DNA of 64,000 nt from Bombus terrestris (GCF_910591885.1 NC_063279.1:11656001-11720000); one strand, 5' to 3'. Shown: positions 1 to 10,766, counted from the first letter of the stretch. Notes: a model not told the origin generated them from the sequence alone. Numbers and translations are program-made.

Positions 1-650
1 AGGCCGGTGGTGAAAGAGGTGTTTGATTAGCATCCATTTTTTAGAGAAAATATGGCGTGAGTATGTTTTACGTTAAAGAGGCTCGCCCGTTGATGAGAAA
101 ACGCGGTCTCACGTATACCGTATTTCGAGCGAAAAAAGGTTAAGGGACGTAACCGTTGAACGTCTGGTAATGCAATGAAGCTTTCTCAGGTCGGTTGGCT
201 CGACACGCCGTGCTAGTTGTGTGTGTGATCATGCGGCGCGCTTCACTCGGACCAATGGCGTGGAGGGGCTCGCCGTAGTTGACCAATCAGCGGAGTACTA
301 TCAGCCGACGACCGCGTGATCACCAGCGTGCTGTTCACGTGCTCGCGGTCTGACTGAGGCCGTGATCATGACGTCAGTCTGCGTGGCGCGCTCGGTCGAT
401 ACGTCATGGTATCGCTGCGCTCACCAAGCGTCATGCAACTTCAACCCTCCTACACCTCCTTTCGAAGTTATCTAACTCGCTCTTTCTATCTCTTCGCCTT
501 TTCTCTTCCTGCGACTCTTCGTCGATGTAGTCTGGCCGCGACCGAACGTTCGCAAGCCACGGCGAGCCTCCGAATTGCCTTTTCGCCACACTTACTTCCC
601 CCCTCCCCCCTTTGCGCCGTTGTAACGTGAGAGTTTCTAAGCTCGCTGCA
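1..650. promoter_or_regulatory. GC-rich promoter-like block
   Basis: A CpG-rich block at the window edge, flanked by AT-rich DNA. It carries two CCAAT boxes (252-256 in ACCAATGG and 283-287 in ACCAATCAG), a CACGTG E-box (336-341) and a perfect CRE-type TGACGTCA (369-376). TGATCA or GTGATCA recurs three times (near 227, 316 and 363). Closely spaced CCAAT, E-box and CRE motifs are typical of constitutive promoters. No initiation site, reading frame or splice site could be assigned. The two short open frames here (406-630 on +, 486-701 on -) overlap each other and resemble nothing. It could serve a gene lying left of the window, a distal promoter of the + strand gene at 6543, or an enhancer. Confidence 0.35.
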
Positions 651-3600
651 TAAATATTTCCTTCTTATAAACAACCGCGTATGACGCTTCGATGATTTCA
701 TTTTTAATAACTTTTCCGTATCCGGTTACCATTTTTGACCTTCTCGAAGATGTTTTGTTGTTAACAGATAAACGAGGAAAAATATATTACGATTCTAGGA
801 ATGTCGTTTTCACCGTTCAGCATCCTTGTCATGTCACTCTCCCTCAACGTATCTAAAGTCTGCAGCAATGCATCTGTAGCCGCTCTGACATTTATTGGTT
901 TATTGCATCTGGATTTCTCTCAACTTATTCTTCGAGCATTTTTTGTGTTTTTAAGGAACAATATACGTATGTATATATACGCGTAATATATGGAGAGGGT
1001 TGAAGAGAGCAGGTAACTGAAAAATCTAGGAAAGCGAAGTCGTCGGGAGGTCGGATTTTAACGAGGAAGCATTCTGATGCAGTCTGCCGTTAAATATATC
1101 GGTCGCCTACTTTGCGACTGGTTAATTCGAATTCAGCTCGGGCGGGTGCTGGTCTTTGACTCTTCTTTCCCTTCTCCTCTTCCATCATTCTCTTTATCCC
1201 GTTGTATTTTTCTGCAGCGTCTTCTTTGCCGAACAAATTGGTCGGCTGGTTGATTGATTGTCTGCATCGGCAGAAATTCGTAGCCGTATTTATTTAAAGC
1301 CGGATCGTTTAAAGACAGCTCATATAGGGAAAATGGAATAATTTTATCGTTCGCTGAATGTTATATTTAGCGAATATTCTTTTGTTCTTCTTTTTCATGT
1401 TTCGAATGCAAACATAGTAGAATTCGCCTTGAAGACCGTATATAGCACTATGCTGTATAATCGGTGCCATTCATAGATACAAGAAATTGCATTTTTAGCT
1501 TTTTACATAGAATGGTTGCATCGAAGAAAACTTCTGTCCTTTGATAAATCTGTTACTATGAACGCGTAGTGATTTTCCACGACGTCTCTCTTGGAAATGC
1601 GGAAATCTCTGTAAACTGAGACGATGTTCATATTGTGGCCCACATATCGCGGTTGCGCACTAAAACAAAATGGGGTCGTAAGAAGATAACAAATAGTTAA
1701 CTTACAAACAACAACTTGACAACTGATGTTTATTGCGCGTCATTAATCTATTATATTGTATTTGGCTCCTTTCTACTTTTGAAATCCACGTGTCACAAGA
1801 GTCATTATATTCTGTCTTTAAATATATACCTTCTTCTTGCTCTTTTAGATTTTTTATGACTTTTAAATTTCGTCTCATAGAAAATCGTAATATAGGCTAA
1901 TTAGATTATGAACATACAAAATATCTATCTATTATCATCTTTAATATAATTCATATAACATGACCTACTGAGACGCAAAGGAGGTTTAAACGTAGATTAT
2001 TAATTTATTTCAATTATAATGTGACCATATTTTACTTTGGCAAAGTAATGGTGTCGAATCCTGATCATCTATCATGTTTACGAAATGAAATTGACGAAAT
2101 GAAATAAAAAGAAATCGAAAGATTTCGAAATTACGATATTCTTTTTAAAACTTAACGCGTGAGTATTTTTCCTTCATTTAATAAATGAACAAGCTTGGGT
2201 TACGAGTTCCTTAACGCAATTCTTTAAGAGGCTTTACGAATTAACGTCGTCTTAGTGGAATTCTTGAGATCCAAATTATCCTGTGTTCGAACTCGAAGCC
2301 ATTGAAAGAAACAATCTATGTACGTCATAATCGGCTTTGAAAATAGAGTTCCCGTAGCGGATTATCATTTAATCGTATTGGGTGTAAGATGCACATAATT
2401 GCGTATTTTTGTTAATGCATATTCAATGCATATTGCAATGATTCATTAAGAAGAGAATGACCTGCTGCATCGACTAGACGTCGAAACGAGCAATATCGTT
2501 GGACGAATTCTTAGATTTTTGTCGGTTCGAAACAGGTGAAGGCGTAGAATCGTGAATCAGTTCCATGTGACCAAGTTCTATGTGACTTTCTACGTATATC
2601 CATTGGTTCCTTATCGCTATTTTTTGAACAAGCTTCTTATCACGCAGCGAGCAATCGCATGGAATATTACTATGTAAATTCTTTTCCCTTAGTGTTCTTG
2701 TGTCTTTAGTAAATTTGATTTTATCATTTGATATCTTCACTGTTCTCTGTGCATTATCGTTCTCGACTGCGCTCTATATTGGTAAAACGATTAGAACACT
2801 CGATAGTCCCGCTCTATGCTTATTTACGTCGCCGTGAATAACCGACAACGGTTTCCATGAACGATCGGAAAATACGCGGTAAGATTAGAAGAATAACGAA
2901 GTGTAAATCACTTTAATTGTTTCTTTCATAACGAAAGTCTTTATCAAAAAATTTAGTTAGTATTTCATCATTCTCTTATCGGATGTCCGTATAGTGAACC
3001 GAACTATAAATGTTATTCGTCGCTCTTAATAATTTTACAGTCTTTAATTAACTTATATCGATTCTCGTGAGCAGCCACGCGTCCCGTCGATTTGACGAAT
3101 GGCTACCAATGTTTACGATAGACAACAACGGAATCATTCGACGAACTCGTGATCGATGATCGTGTGTGCGTTTTCTGTTCATGCTTTATCGCCAGCTTCG
3201 TGTTAACTCTGCAAAAGTATCGCTGACATTGTTTTTAAAATAAATATCTAAGTCAGTAAGAGAACGTGACAGAGAAGCATCCGGTATGATTAACCGAAAG
3301 TTCGTAAAAATCGGGTCCTCAAGCGTAAAGTGTATCTTATATCGAACGAATTTCGTTCAAAACATTCGACCTGTATCTCCTCTATCTTACTTTCCCCGTA
3401 GAGGGCCTCAAGGCCGACCGTACGACCTTCCCCGATCTTCGTATTATATAGCGTGTCGTATTGTTTCGCAATTTTAATTAATAACATGACTAAAGTGATT
3501 GAACGTTGCACGTTACGTGCATTTTAAACGTACACCGAACAAAGGAGGAAAGCACGTACAAAAATAACCACAGTGTTTAGTATGTGTCAAGAAAGACGCC

Positions 3601-5989
3601 AAAAAGAAATAATGCAAAGCTTAAGTAGGAAACTGTAAGTTAAAGATACAAGGTTCGTGTTTGAAATATTAAATTTCAAAAGTTTTTTTTATTCGAAATC
3701 TTAATCTTAAATATCAAATAGAAATTCAATTTTTATATCGCTACTGTAGTATCACAGATTACTGTGACACGGATTATATGAAGGATTATAGTAACGACAC
3801 AATAACATTGGTATACAATTTATTCGATATGTATGAAATCTATCTATGAGTATACAAAATTAAAATTTTTATCAAGCAATAAAATTGCACTATCAGACTT
3901 AATTGTTTTGTGACTGTTTTGTAACACGTAGTAAGGAGAAGTTGGTAAACTCGAGAATGTTTTCATAGAATCTCGATGTTTATCTATATACGAGTTATCA
4001 AGGTTTGAGATTCTTTGCTTGAAAATATGGAGGTAATGCTTTTCTTCGGTTTGCGTCAACACGAAGGCTCGCCTGCGGACATGCGCATCCGTCGATTGAG
4101 TTCACTTAAGGGCGTGCTATTTCATCAGTGTTTTTGTTGCAGCAGTACTGTATGCTAAATTATTGAATAATTATTACTCGATACGATTACAGAACTATAT
4201 TATGCTCGTATAGTTAGAATTACGCATTGATTATAAATATGCATTTACTTTTGCGTCTGTCTTGCTGCGATGGTTCCTTCCTGTAACTATTTTTGTTTTT
4301 TAAATTTCCTGCGTTCGCCATTAGCCTTGCGGCGTCTTTTCCTTTGTCCGACCTTCAGACAGCACTTCGACAGAATTACAACTACATATCTCATCGTTTA
4401 TACGTTACATTTGTAGTTTGTTGCTGTACAAATGCAATTGTTGACAATTTCGTCGTCCTATTCTTGGCGATGCCTCTGACTTAACCTTCTAATTCTTTCT
4501 TCTCTGTTCCTCGAAATCTTCCGTATTCGTTACAGTCGAAGTATAGAACTCCGTATTATGTTTAGATTGCGAATACTAATGCGATCTCATACTTTTATAA
4601 ATATAAGTAAGGAAATATTATAGGTACGTTTGACCAATAGATGTTTACATCTCTAAATTTTCCATAAATGCATAAAAATCCGCGATTTATGTAAGTATGT
4701 TCGTATAGCGTACAGTGTCTATTACTGCGTTCGGTTTGTTTTTTGCTTTATGTTATCCACGGGTTTGAAAGCATGGGGCGTGTCTGTTAAACAGGTCATA
4801 GCCCTTCATGGAAAGTAACGCGTACTCACAGCGACTCGTGGCCAAAAGTATGTTCGATAGAGGACAGTGTTCGTATTGTTGGCGGAGATGTGTTTGATAT
4901 ATCGCAAAGTTCGATTGCGAATGCATTTGGTACATCGTCTGAGTTCAGTCTCGTTGTACGACCGAAAATAGCACGTATCTTTCTTTCTCAGTAATAGAAG
5001 TGGGAATAATTGGTCTTTGACTTGTTTACATTCGAAGAAACGGTGCCACGTAAAAATTGGATCGGATTGAGGATACGTACTTCTCATCCACGGCCGAACA
5101 AGCAAATAAATATGGACGATAAAAATGCCTTGAGTGGAAGTTTCAACCTTGGGAAATAAGCATCGACGATGATATCTTACCTGTAAAATAAAGTTGTAAA
5201 TATTTCACCTGTGAAATAAAAATTGAATTAATATATTTATGTAGGATTAGGAGAGGATTGTATAGGAAAGTATGACAAATTAATGAAATTAATTAAAACA
5301 AAATAATTTTCAACAACATGTATTTATAGCTTGATATGAAAAAATTATATTATAATTTTAAATCATAACTATGAAATCCAAATTTTATTTATCCATTCTA
5401 TATTTAATTCTAACTAATATTAAGATTCATGTAAACGTATAAGCCGATAGTGCAAAATATATTTTTGTCGGTACACATGATGTCTCTGATATCTACCGTT
5501 GCCAATTTAAAAAATTTCAGTTTGATTACCAGATGAGAATAACTACATTATGTGTTAAAACTACACTGTTCGGCCGTAGATGTCGCTAGAGAACTTCTAC
5601 CAAGTTACCGACCAATAGTTATAACTATTTTTCATAAAAAATTATTTGCTATTCATAAAGTAGGCTTTTTAAAATAAAACCCACGATAGTTATCATCAAT
5701 ATTAATGTCAATAATCGATTATCACGTTTGAGATTGTATTTTGTTTATATTTATATAATATTTTGCATCAATCATTAAATTCCTTTTATAATTGAAAAAA
5801 TGATATAGTTTATCTTAATTTTTATCTTCTTTTATCAGTATTTTTCGGAGATCTTTCGGATTCTTTTAATTTGAATTTCAGATAATCGATATCATGTACA
5901 TTGACGCACTACCGCCATCTGATACACTCGACAAACATTCTCTGCCGGTAAACACATCTTTAAAATTTCCCGCTTTCAGAAACTGAACT
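651..5989. other. AT-rich non-coding stretch, no gene seen
   Basis: AT-rich sequence dense in stop codons on both strands. The open frames are under 100 codons and show no family signature. Moderately GC-richer islands occur near 1020-1150, 3060-3200 and 4060-4130, without recognisable elements. No tRNA, transposon end or tandem array was recognised. Being upstream of the + strand exon at 6543, it is probably intergenic or holds upstream regulatory DNA. Confidence 0.5.
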
Positions 5990-6200
5990 CGAGTAATGGG
6001 CGGAGCTTCCCCCCTCACCGATTCCCCTACTTAGTAGCACGTAGTCACGCTGCATTTGCAGGAGTGGGGGTTGTTTGGTATCGCGTTTGTTTAGTTGCTC
6101 GCTGACAGCGGCCGCGGTACGAGTACGTCGTGGTGCGTGTATACGTTTTTCATCGGCGTTTGTGCGTGAAAAACGCGAGAACCGACTGCGAACGCGGGGT
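5990..6200 (+). promoter_or_regulatory. candidate promoter and transcription start region of the FOG/u-shaped gene
   Basis: Base composition changes abruptly from AT-rich to GC-rich here, about 350-550 bp upstream of the coding ATG at 6543. The block includes a G-rich run near 6060-6070, a GC-box-like GGGCGGAG (5999-6006) and a NotI-like GCGGCCGC (6109-6116). There is no clear TATA box. TTTAGTTGCTCGC near 6090 could be an initiator, but this is a guess. A strong donor-like GGG|GTAAGAA lies at 6199, so an untranslated first exon ending there is possible. The promoter call rests on position and composition only. Confidence 0.4.
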
Positions 6201-6542
6201 AAGAAGGAATCACAAGAGCGGGTTAATAGAACAATTCGGAATCGATGAGGAAGTATTATTTATCAGAGACGTATATTGTCCGGTGATCGGAAAAATCGTA
6301 TTTTTGTGCCTGTCGAAGTGTTCGTTGTTCGTTGCTTTTTTATCTCTTTGTCTCCCTGGCTTTGTCGTCTTATAAACCAACCTGTTTCGTCTACTCCTAA
6401 ATTTTCGTTTCGTGTGCTGTGTCACTTGTTATATGTCAACAACGTTACGACGATCTGGGACGACCGACCTTCGTCTTCTCGCGCGTACCTGCAACGATGT
6501 CAAGCATGTCGACGCTGATTTGGTGATGGCAGAACGCAGAGG
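6200..6542 (+). other. probable 5' untranslated leader of the FOG/u-shaped gene
   Basis: This lies between the GC-rich start region and the ATG at 6543. It is pyrimidine-rich around 6330-6420, and there is no AG between about 6320 and the CAAG at 6501-6504. That is also what a 3' splice region looks like. Two readings are open: one continuous 5' leader, or an intron from the donor at 6199 to an AG near 6504, 6532 or 6538. Transcript data would decide. Two upstream ORFs occupy its last 50 bases. Confidence 0.4.
6497..6526 (+). other. upstream ORF 1 in the leader (9 codons)
   Basis: An ATG at 6497 opens a nine-codon frame (MSSMSTLIW) that stops with TGA ending at 6526, 17 bases before the main ATG. 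It contains a second in-frame ATG at 6506. Its terminal A is the first base of the next upstream ORF's ATG (TGATG arrangement), which would favour termination-reinitiation. Translation is inferred; only the frame is seen. Confidence 0.35.
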
Positions 6543-6579
6543 ATGTCACGCCGCAAGCAGAGCAATCCAAAACCACTGA
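6526..6579 (+). other. upstream ORF 2 overlapping the main start codon
   Basis: An ATG at 6526 opens a 17-codon frame (MAERRGCHAASRAIQNH) that stops with TGA at 6577-6579. It runs over the MSRRKQ start at 6543 in another frame and ends four bases before the splice donor. A ribosome that initiates here would pass the main start codon, so this would lower main-frame output if the leader is unspliced. Only the frame is seen; its use is inferred. Confidence 0.35.
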
Positions 6580-6582
6580 AAC
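6543..6582 (+). CDS. ush: first coding exon of a FOG-family zinc-finger cofactor (u-shaped-like), NuRD-binding motif
   Basis: The exon encodes MSRRKQSNPKPLK plus the first base of the next codon (C), and then meets the donor GTGAGT at 6583. In the FOG family an MSRRKQSNP-type N-terminus is followed by a basic KR, and C plus a following G would give Arg, so the phase-1 splice fits. MSRRKQ/KP-type N-termini recruit the NuRD corepressor (RBBP4/MTA surface) in FOG1/2, SALL and BCL11 proteins. The S-N-P after RRKQ matches FOG (ZFPM) better than SALL (AKP) or BCL11 (GKP). FOG proteins such as Drosophila u-shaped are multi-zinc-finger partners of GATA factors in blood, heart and bristle development, acting in the nucleus. 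This start was chosen because the motif must be N-terminal. No zinc-finger exon was found in the window, so the gene is partial. Assignment to FOG rather than a paralogous MSRRKQ protein is probable, not proven. Confidence 0.72.
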
Positions 6583-6588
6583 GTGAGT
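6583..6588 (+). other. 5' splice donor after the MSRRKQ exon
   Basis: AAAC|GTGAGT matches the donor consensus and sits where the FOG-like motif needs one more basic residue. Reading through it gives GAG TCG TAA, a stop three codons later, so splicing is required for a longer protein. The matching acceptor was not identified within the window. Confidence 0.7.
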
Positions 6589-8370
6589 CGTAACCGATAT
6601 GCGATTCCTTCATTCTCCCGTGACTCTGCCGCTTTCTTTCGTTTACGTTCCGCGTGTTCGTATTTCTCACGTAACGCATGTTAAATCGTGTTTGCAACCC
6701 GGAAAAACGGGTTTCTCGACGGCGTGCTTTTAAGCCGGCCACCACGTTGCTTGACAGGTGATTGGGCGTCTTTGCTTGTCAGACCACGTTTCCAGTCGGC
6801 GCTTACGTGCCATGCAAACTGTCTCGGTTGATTCGCGTCGGTTAGAATTCTTTCTCGGAGACAACAGTTCTTTCCGCCATTTTTTATCGGTTATATCTTT
6901 TCGAACGAGCTCGATACTGCATAACGTGTCTAGCCAATCAGCGTTTGTATCGTGATATCTTACTGGCGGGAACATACGTAGATAGCTTCGAAGTTATTCG
7001 ATCGAGATTTAACGTTACAGGGGTATTGAATTATCTTTCTTTTGCAGAGAATCAATCATGTGCACGATCTTTTCTGTAATTTTTTTGTATCTGTTTCGTT
7101 CGATCGATTGGAATGTTAGGTTAGCTGGTATTGGGAGAGAACAGTTGTCATTCGACAGGTCGGTTGTTGTCGGCTGACCTTTCGAGCTCTCGCGGATCAC
7201 GTGGTTGACCACACATGCAGCGCTCGAACCGCGTGCGTATGCCAATGTCATAGAAATCATTGCATTTCACATTTGTACGTTAATCAGGGAAAATGATATA
7301 ATACCGTTACAGATCATTGGAATCAATATTTTATTATATAACGCTGTGATACGTTGAAGTGTCAACGTGTCTCGGAATGTATTAAAGTTAGGAAATATGT
7401 TTCGATAAATTTGTTATATCTACATATATACGTAGTAGATACATATCTGTCACAAGCCATTATATATTAATTTTGACGCCATTTTATTACAAGTAGATAT
7501 TCAAATATTATCTTTGATGCATACTATTATATATGAGTTCATCGTTGGTAAATTTGTTTTCGGTCGTATTAACGTATTCTACTTATTGCGTTTTTACTTA
7601 GAAATGGTTTTATATCGCTTTTCTGAATTCTGCGCCACGATTACTGTTTACGTTCTTACAGCAACACATTGAAACCTAGTCATTACTATCGTCTATTGCG
7701 AAACAAACCGTATATTCTTCATAAGAAGTAAAATTCTTATAAACTATAATTCTTAATTTTGGAAGACGACATTTTTCTTCAAATATGTAACTAATAGCTC
7801 TTTTATCACAGACGCGTGTATACCAATAGAAGAAAAAGCACACTTCGTGTAGTTTACATAGCAAAAGTGCGATATAATTCTTTGATGTTAAAATTGATCG
7901 CTGACGTATGTAGCGCAATTCACTGTATGTATATGCAGACACATTTCCATTCAAGTGAAATGGTAAAAACAAGTAAGTTTATGAGATGGTTTTTTCATTT
8001 CAGTAAAAGACAGCATTAACTTTCTTACACGTACATCTATATTCAAACTATCCGCTAATATTTGTTTATCAAATGTTTTTCATTCAAATACACTGTAGTT
8101 TTAAAAATCTTCCATTAGGTCATAGTAATAAAACAAAAATTCCATAATTAAGGATTAAATACACACGTAACGATCCAATTAATATCTTAAACAATACAGG
8201 AAATATTTTTCTCAATGACGATCATACCAAATTGTTTTTCTATGAAAAAGAAAAGGAATTCGCATCCGAAGTATTCGATACTTTGAAAAAATTAAAATTC
8301 TCTTCCATCATACTCTTCGTCATTTTTTCGTAAAGCTAATTTTCTATTTCTTTACTCGCCATCCCCAACG
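6589..8370. other. putative first intron, proximal part
   Basis: Non-coding sequence just downstream of the donor. It has a mixed GC-rich part (6600-7260) and an AT-rich remainder. Short open frames occur on both strands without family resemblance. A paired inverted RUNX-type motif is listed separately. Nothing else was recognised. Confidence 0.45.
7201..7214. promoter_or_regulatory. back-to-back RUNX-type motif pair
   Basis: GTGGTTGACCACAC contains AACCAC on the minus strand and ACCACA on the plus strand, as an inverted repeat GTGGT-TG-ACCAC. RUNX factors (Lozenge, Runt) bind the core ACCACA/AACCAC. It overlaps a CACGTG E-box at 7198-7203. The site is about 620 bp inside the putative first intron. 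Motif-level evidence only. Confidence 0.3.
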
Positions 8371-8479
8371 TGCTTCCCAATATCTCTTTTTGGCGAACTC
8401 TTACGCAATCAGACGGATTCGCGACACTCGTGTACCTACAGCCACCAATTAAAGCTTCCACGATTCCGCAGGACCTTTG

Positions 8480-8790
8480 TCGATGGTATCGAGTTGGCAA
8501 AACGGGGATCGGTTCGGCTGCACGAATTCGTATCTCGGCGTATACGTATATGTTTCTGGATCTCGGCGTAAAACCGATCGAGGCCAGACGAGATCGCGGG
8601 TGCCGATTCCGACGGGATCCTTCGTCCCTCGCCGCCCTTGTGTCGCGGCTGGATCACGTGGCCCCCGCGATCACGAAAGTCGCCGGCCACTTTCACGTGG
8701 CCGCGACTCGTCGAACCGGGTGTTTCTCCTCTCCGCTCCTCTTTCCATCCTGTTCATCGCCACGCCGCACACAGTGTGTTAAAACGGCTG
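8480..8790. promoter_or_regulatory. CpG-rich block with repeated E-boxes
   Basis: A GC-rich island between AT-rich flanks. TCACGTGGCC occurs twice, at 8654 and 8693, 39 bp apart. The second copy is the right arm of an inverted repeat CGGCCAC (8684-8690) / GTGGCCG (8697-8703). CACGTG is the site for bHLH-zip factors (MITF/TFE, USF, Myc). The long open frames here (+ 8370-8861; - 8436-8696) overlap in opposite directions, look like GC-driven chance, and encode no known domain. Enhancer or alternative promoter are both possible. Confidence 0.35.
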
Positions 8791-8873
8791 TCTCGCCGGG
8801 AAGACTCATAATTCTTATTACTTTCTATCGTTTAATATTTTTACCCTTTCCAAGTTTCTAAATACTTAAGGAT
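8774..8873 (+). repeat. diverged local direct repeat, copy A
   Basis: About 100 bp beginning GTGTGTTAAAACGG and ending CAAGTTTCTAA plus 12 bases. It is similar along its length to 8943-9044. Both share GTGTGTT, TTCATAATTCTT-like cores and AAGTTTCTAA at the same relative positions. This is an old local duplication, not a transposon, because no terminal repeats are visible. Confidence 0.6.
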
Positions 8874-8942
8874 CGGCTGTAAAAGCATCATTTAGCGATC
8901 CATGTTTTTTCCTTCGTAAAAGGCAATATTTTATGTAAATTG

Positions 8943-9044
8943 GTGTGTTTAAACGGTCGTCACAGCGGGGAAATTCATAATTCTTGTCATTTCCTATTAT
9001 CTTATTCTTTTGCCTTTTTCGAAGTTTCTAAGTTCTCGAGGACT
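8943..9044 (+). repeat. diverged local direct repeat, copy B
   Basis: Second copy of the 8774-8873 unit, offset 169-170 bp, so one small indel separates them. Shared landmarks are GTGTGTTTAAACGG, CATAATTCTTGTCATT and GAAGTTTCTAA. Confidence 0.6.
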
Positions 9045-9618
9045 TTTAATGGAAGATTACACAGGAAAATTATTCTCTCCTACGGGAAGAGAACATGATG
9101 TGATTCAATCGCAGATTTATCGTTGCTAGTAATAATAGACAGGAATGTTGAAGTGGTGACCACTTCTACGAAAATTCTACATCTGGTCTTTTTAGTTTTC
9201 TCAAGCGCTGAAGCCATCGACAGCATATAGACAAAAGGCTAGCATGAAGGCAGACCATAAACAGTAGATAGACGACGTTGGCTTCGGGGTTTTCAGTTAT
9301 AAGGTAATGCTGCTAGCGTGCGGATCTGGACCAGCTCAAATTGTATTCCTACTTATCATTACACTTCTCTATTAAATTAAATATATATATTTTGTACCTT
9401 ACACTTTATCCACGCGTTTTCTCTCTTTATACATTTAATAATCTCAACAAGGAATAATCCTGGATATTGATAAGAGTCACTGTAACTCAAGCAGTTAATT
9501 ACCAAAGGGTTCTTAGTCTGCAGAATATTCTCAATGATTGTATCGTAGTTAGACAACCGTTTTAACACGCTTTACGCGATATTTCCGCGATTTCACGACG
9601 AGACTACGTTTGTTATCC
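9045..9618. other. non-coding stretch before the mobile-element cluster
   Basis: AT-rich with scattered stops in all frames. Nothing recognisable was seen up to the TTAA that opens the piggyBac-type element at 9619. Confidence 0.4.
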
Positions 9619-10165
9619 TTAACACGTTGACTGTCGCGCAATGTTTTCAATGAAATCTCTGTGGCGGCACTCGACCTCGGAAATTTCCAACGGTTTCGCG
9701 GCACAAAGCGCTTTATCTTAAAAGCGCTATGCCGACAAGCTTTAGGTGTCATTGATATACCTACGGCTCCTTCGCCGAATTTTCGCGAGATCGCCACGCG
9801 GCAGTCGTCGCGGACTTCTAACAAACGCGCGCGATATCGATGGCCAACAAAGAAACGAATCAGCGTGGCTTTTGAATCAAAGAGATTCAGTCTGCCCCGA
9901 GCTGCGAAGGACGAAGGATTGCGCGAAACGAGCGCTGATAGACGAGTAGTCGACTTCCTATAACCTGCGTCGAGCATTGATCGTTACCAAGCGTTGTTAA
10001 TTGTTAATTGTTGTCAATTGTTGTTTGTTGCTAGTTGTTATTGGACGTCAGTTGTTTCAAAGCTAATAAACGTTTTTTGGTTGAAACATCTGAGCATTCC
10101 TTCTACACCTATCACGACATACCACTTCATCTCCTTCAGGCCACCAGTGCGGTACAGATTATTCC

Positions 10166-10569
10166 GACCAAATGGTTTCTTATGCCACCGCAATTAAAAA
10201 AGCAATCAAATGGTACCGAAAACTTGGCATTCTACTCCTTCTGGGAATTTCTGTTGTAAACGCTTTGACGGTTTACAAAATTGCACCAAGGAAGGAAAAA
10301 TTGCAAAAAAAGGAAAGACTGCAAAATTATTAGGGTTGTCTCAAAATATAAAGAATCCTTGTCTTCGACGAAGTCAGCACAATATCGTCGTACGGAAAAA
10401 TGATTGCGGAAGAAGCATTAGACGCGCGTGCAAACTATGTTATACAGATAAAAGAACGGACCGATAAAAGACGCGAGAGAATTTAAAGAAAACAACAACT
10501 TATTGTCCAAATTATTCTGACTAACTTCAGCTTTGTATAGAATGCTTTAAAGTTTTATATTTGAAATAA
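10166..10569 (+). pseudogene. piggyBac transposase C-terminal remnant (copy 1)
   Basis: From 10166 the frame reads DQMVSYATAIKKAIKWYRKL, then a hydrophobic stretch with VNALTVYK, to a TAG at 10331. This matches the end of the DDE domain in the family (typical SDQM, KW-Y-K and VN-Y/L-LY). A different frame then reads ACKLCYTDKRT and, after an in-frame TAA, KTTTYCPNY, a second in-frame TAA, and LCIECFKVLY to a stop at 10567-10569. These are pieces of the cysteine-rich zinc-binding tail. One cysteine of the middle CxxC is replaced (CPNY). At least one frameshift and several stops make it a dead gene. The copy-2 relative keeps the tail intact. Confidence 0.85.
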
Positions 10570-10684
10570 TTTTATTAATAAATTATTTTCGTATTACTTT
10601 TATAACAATTCAATAGTTTTATTACTTCCTGTGGAAGATCTTTCCAAATACTTGCGACGATCCTCCGCAAATAGACAAATAAGC

Positions 10685-10705
10685 GTCACCTGAATATGGA
10701 TGACG
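10685..10705 (+). repeat. piggyBac subterminal 21-bp dyad, inner (copy 1)
   Basis: GTCACC-TGAATAT-GGATGAC-G, an imperfect inverted repeat starting 43 bp before its outer twin. It aligns with the matching motif in copy 2. A role as a transposase tail-binding site is inferred. Confidence 0.7.
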
Positions 10706-10727
10706 TGGCCCTATCGGAAACTTTGTT

Positions 10728-10748
10728 GTCATCCGAATATGGATGACG
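10728..10748 (+). repeat. piggyBac subterminal 21-bp dyad, outer (copy 1)
   Basis: GTCATCC-GAATAT-GGATGAC-G with perfect 7-bp arms and a 6-bp spacer. It ends exactly 18 bp before the end of the terminal TTAA. Confidence 0.75.
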
Positions 10749-10766
10749 CAGCAGTCAACGTGTTAA

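Larger units (their letters stand above)
9619..10766 (+). mobile_element. internally deleted piggyBac-type DNA transposon (copy 1)
   Basis: The element is bounded by TTAA at 9619-9622 and 10763-10766, with inverted ends TTAACACGTTGACTG on the left and CAGTCAACGTGTTAA on the right, a perfect 15-bp match. TTAA is the piggyBac target and duplication. At 1,148 bp it is about half the usual autonomous length. A decayed transposase C-terminus lies at 10166-10569 on the + strand. The left half (9640-10140) is GC-richer and not recognisably transposase. Its 142-codon minus-strand open frame (9549-9977) crosses the element border and looks like chance. The 3' end carries two 21-bp dyad motifs shared with copy 2. 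Confidence 0.88.

Noticed and set aside
6130..6375. 81-codon frame in the leader of the FOG-like gene
   Set aside because: It starts with GTG, which is not a normal eukaryotic start, and it ends before the motif exon.
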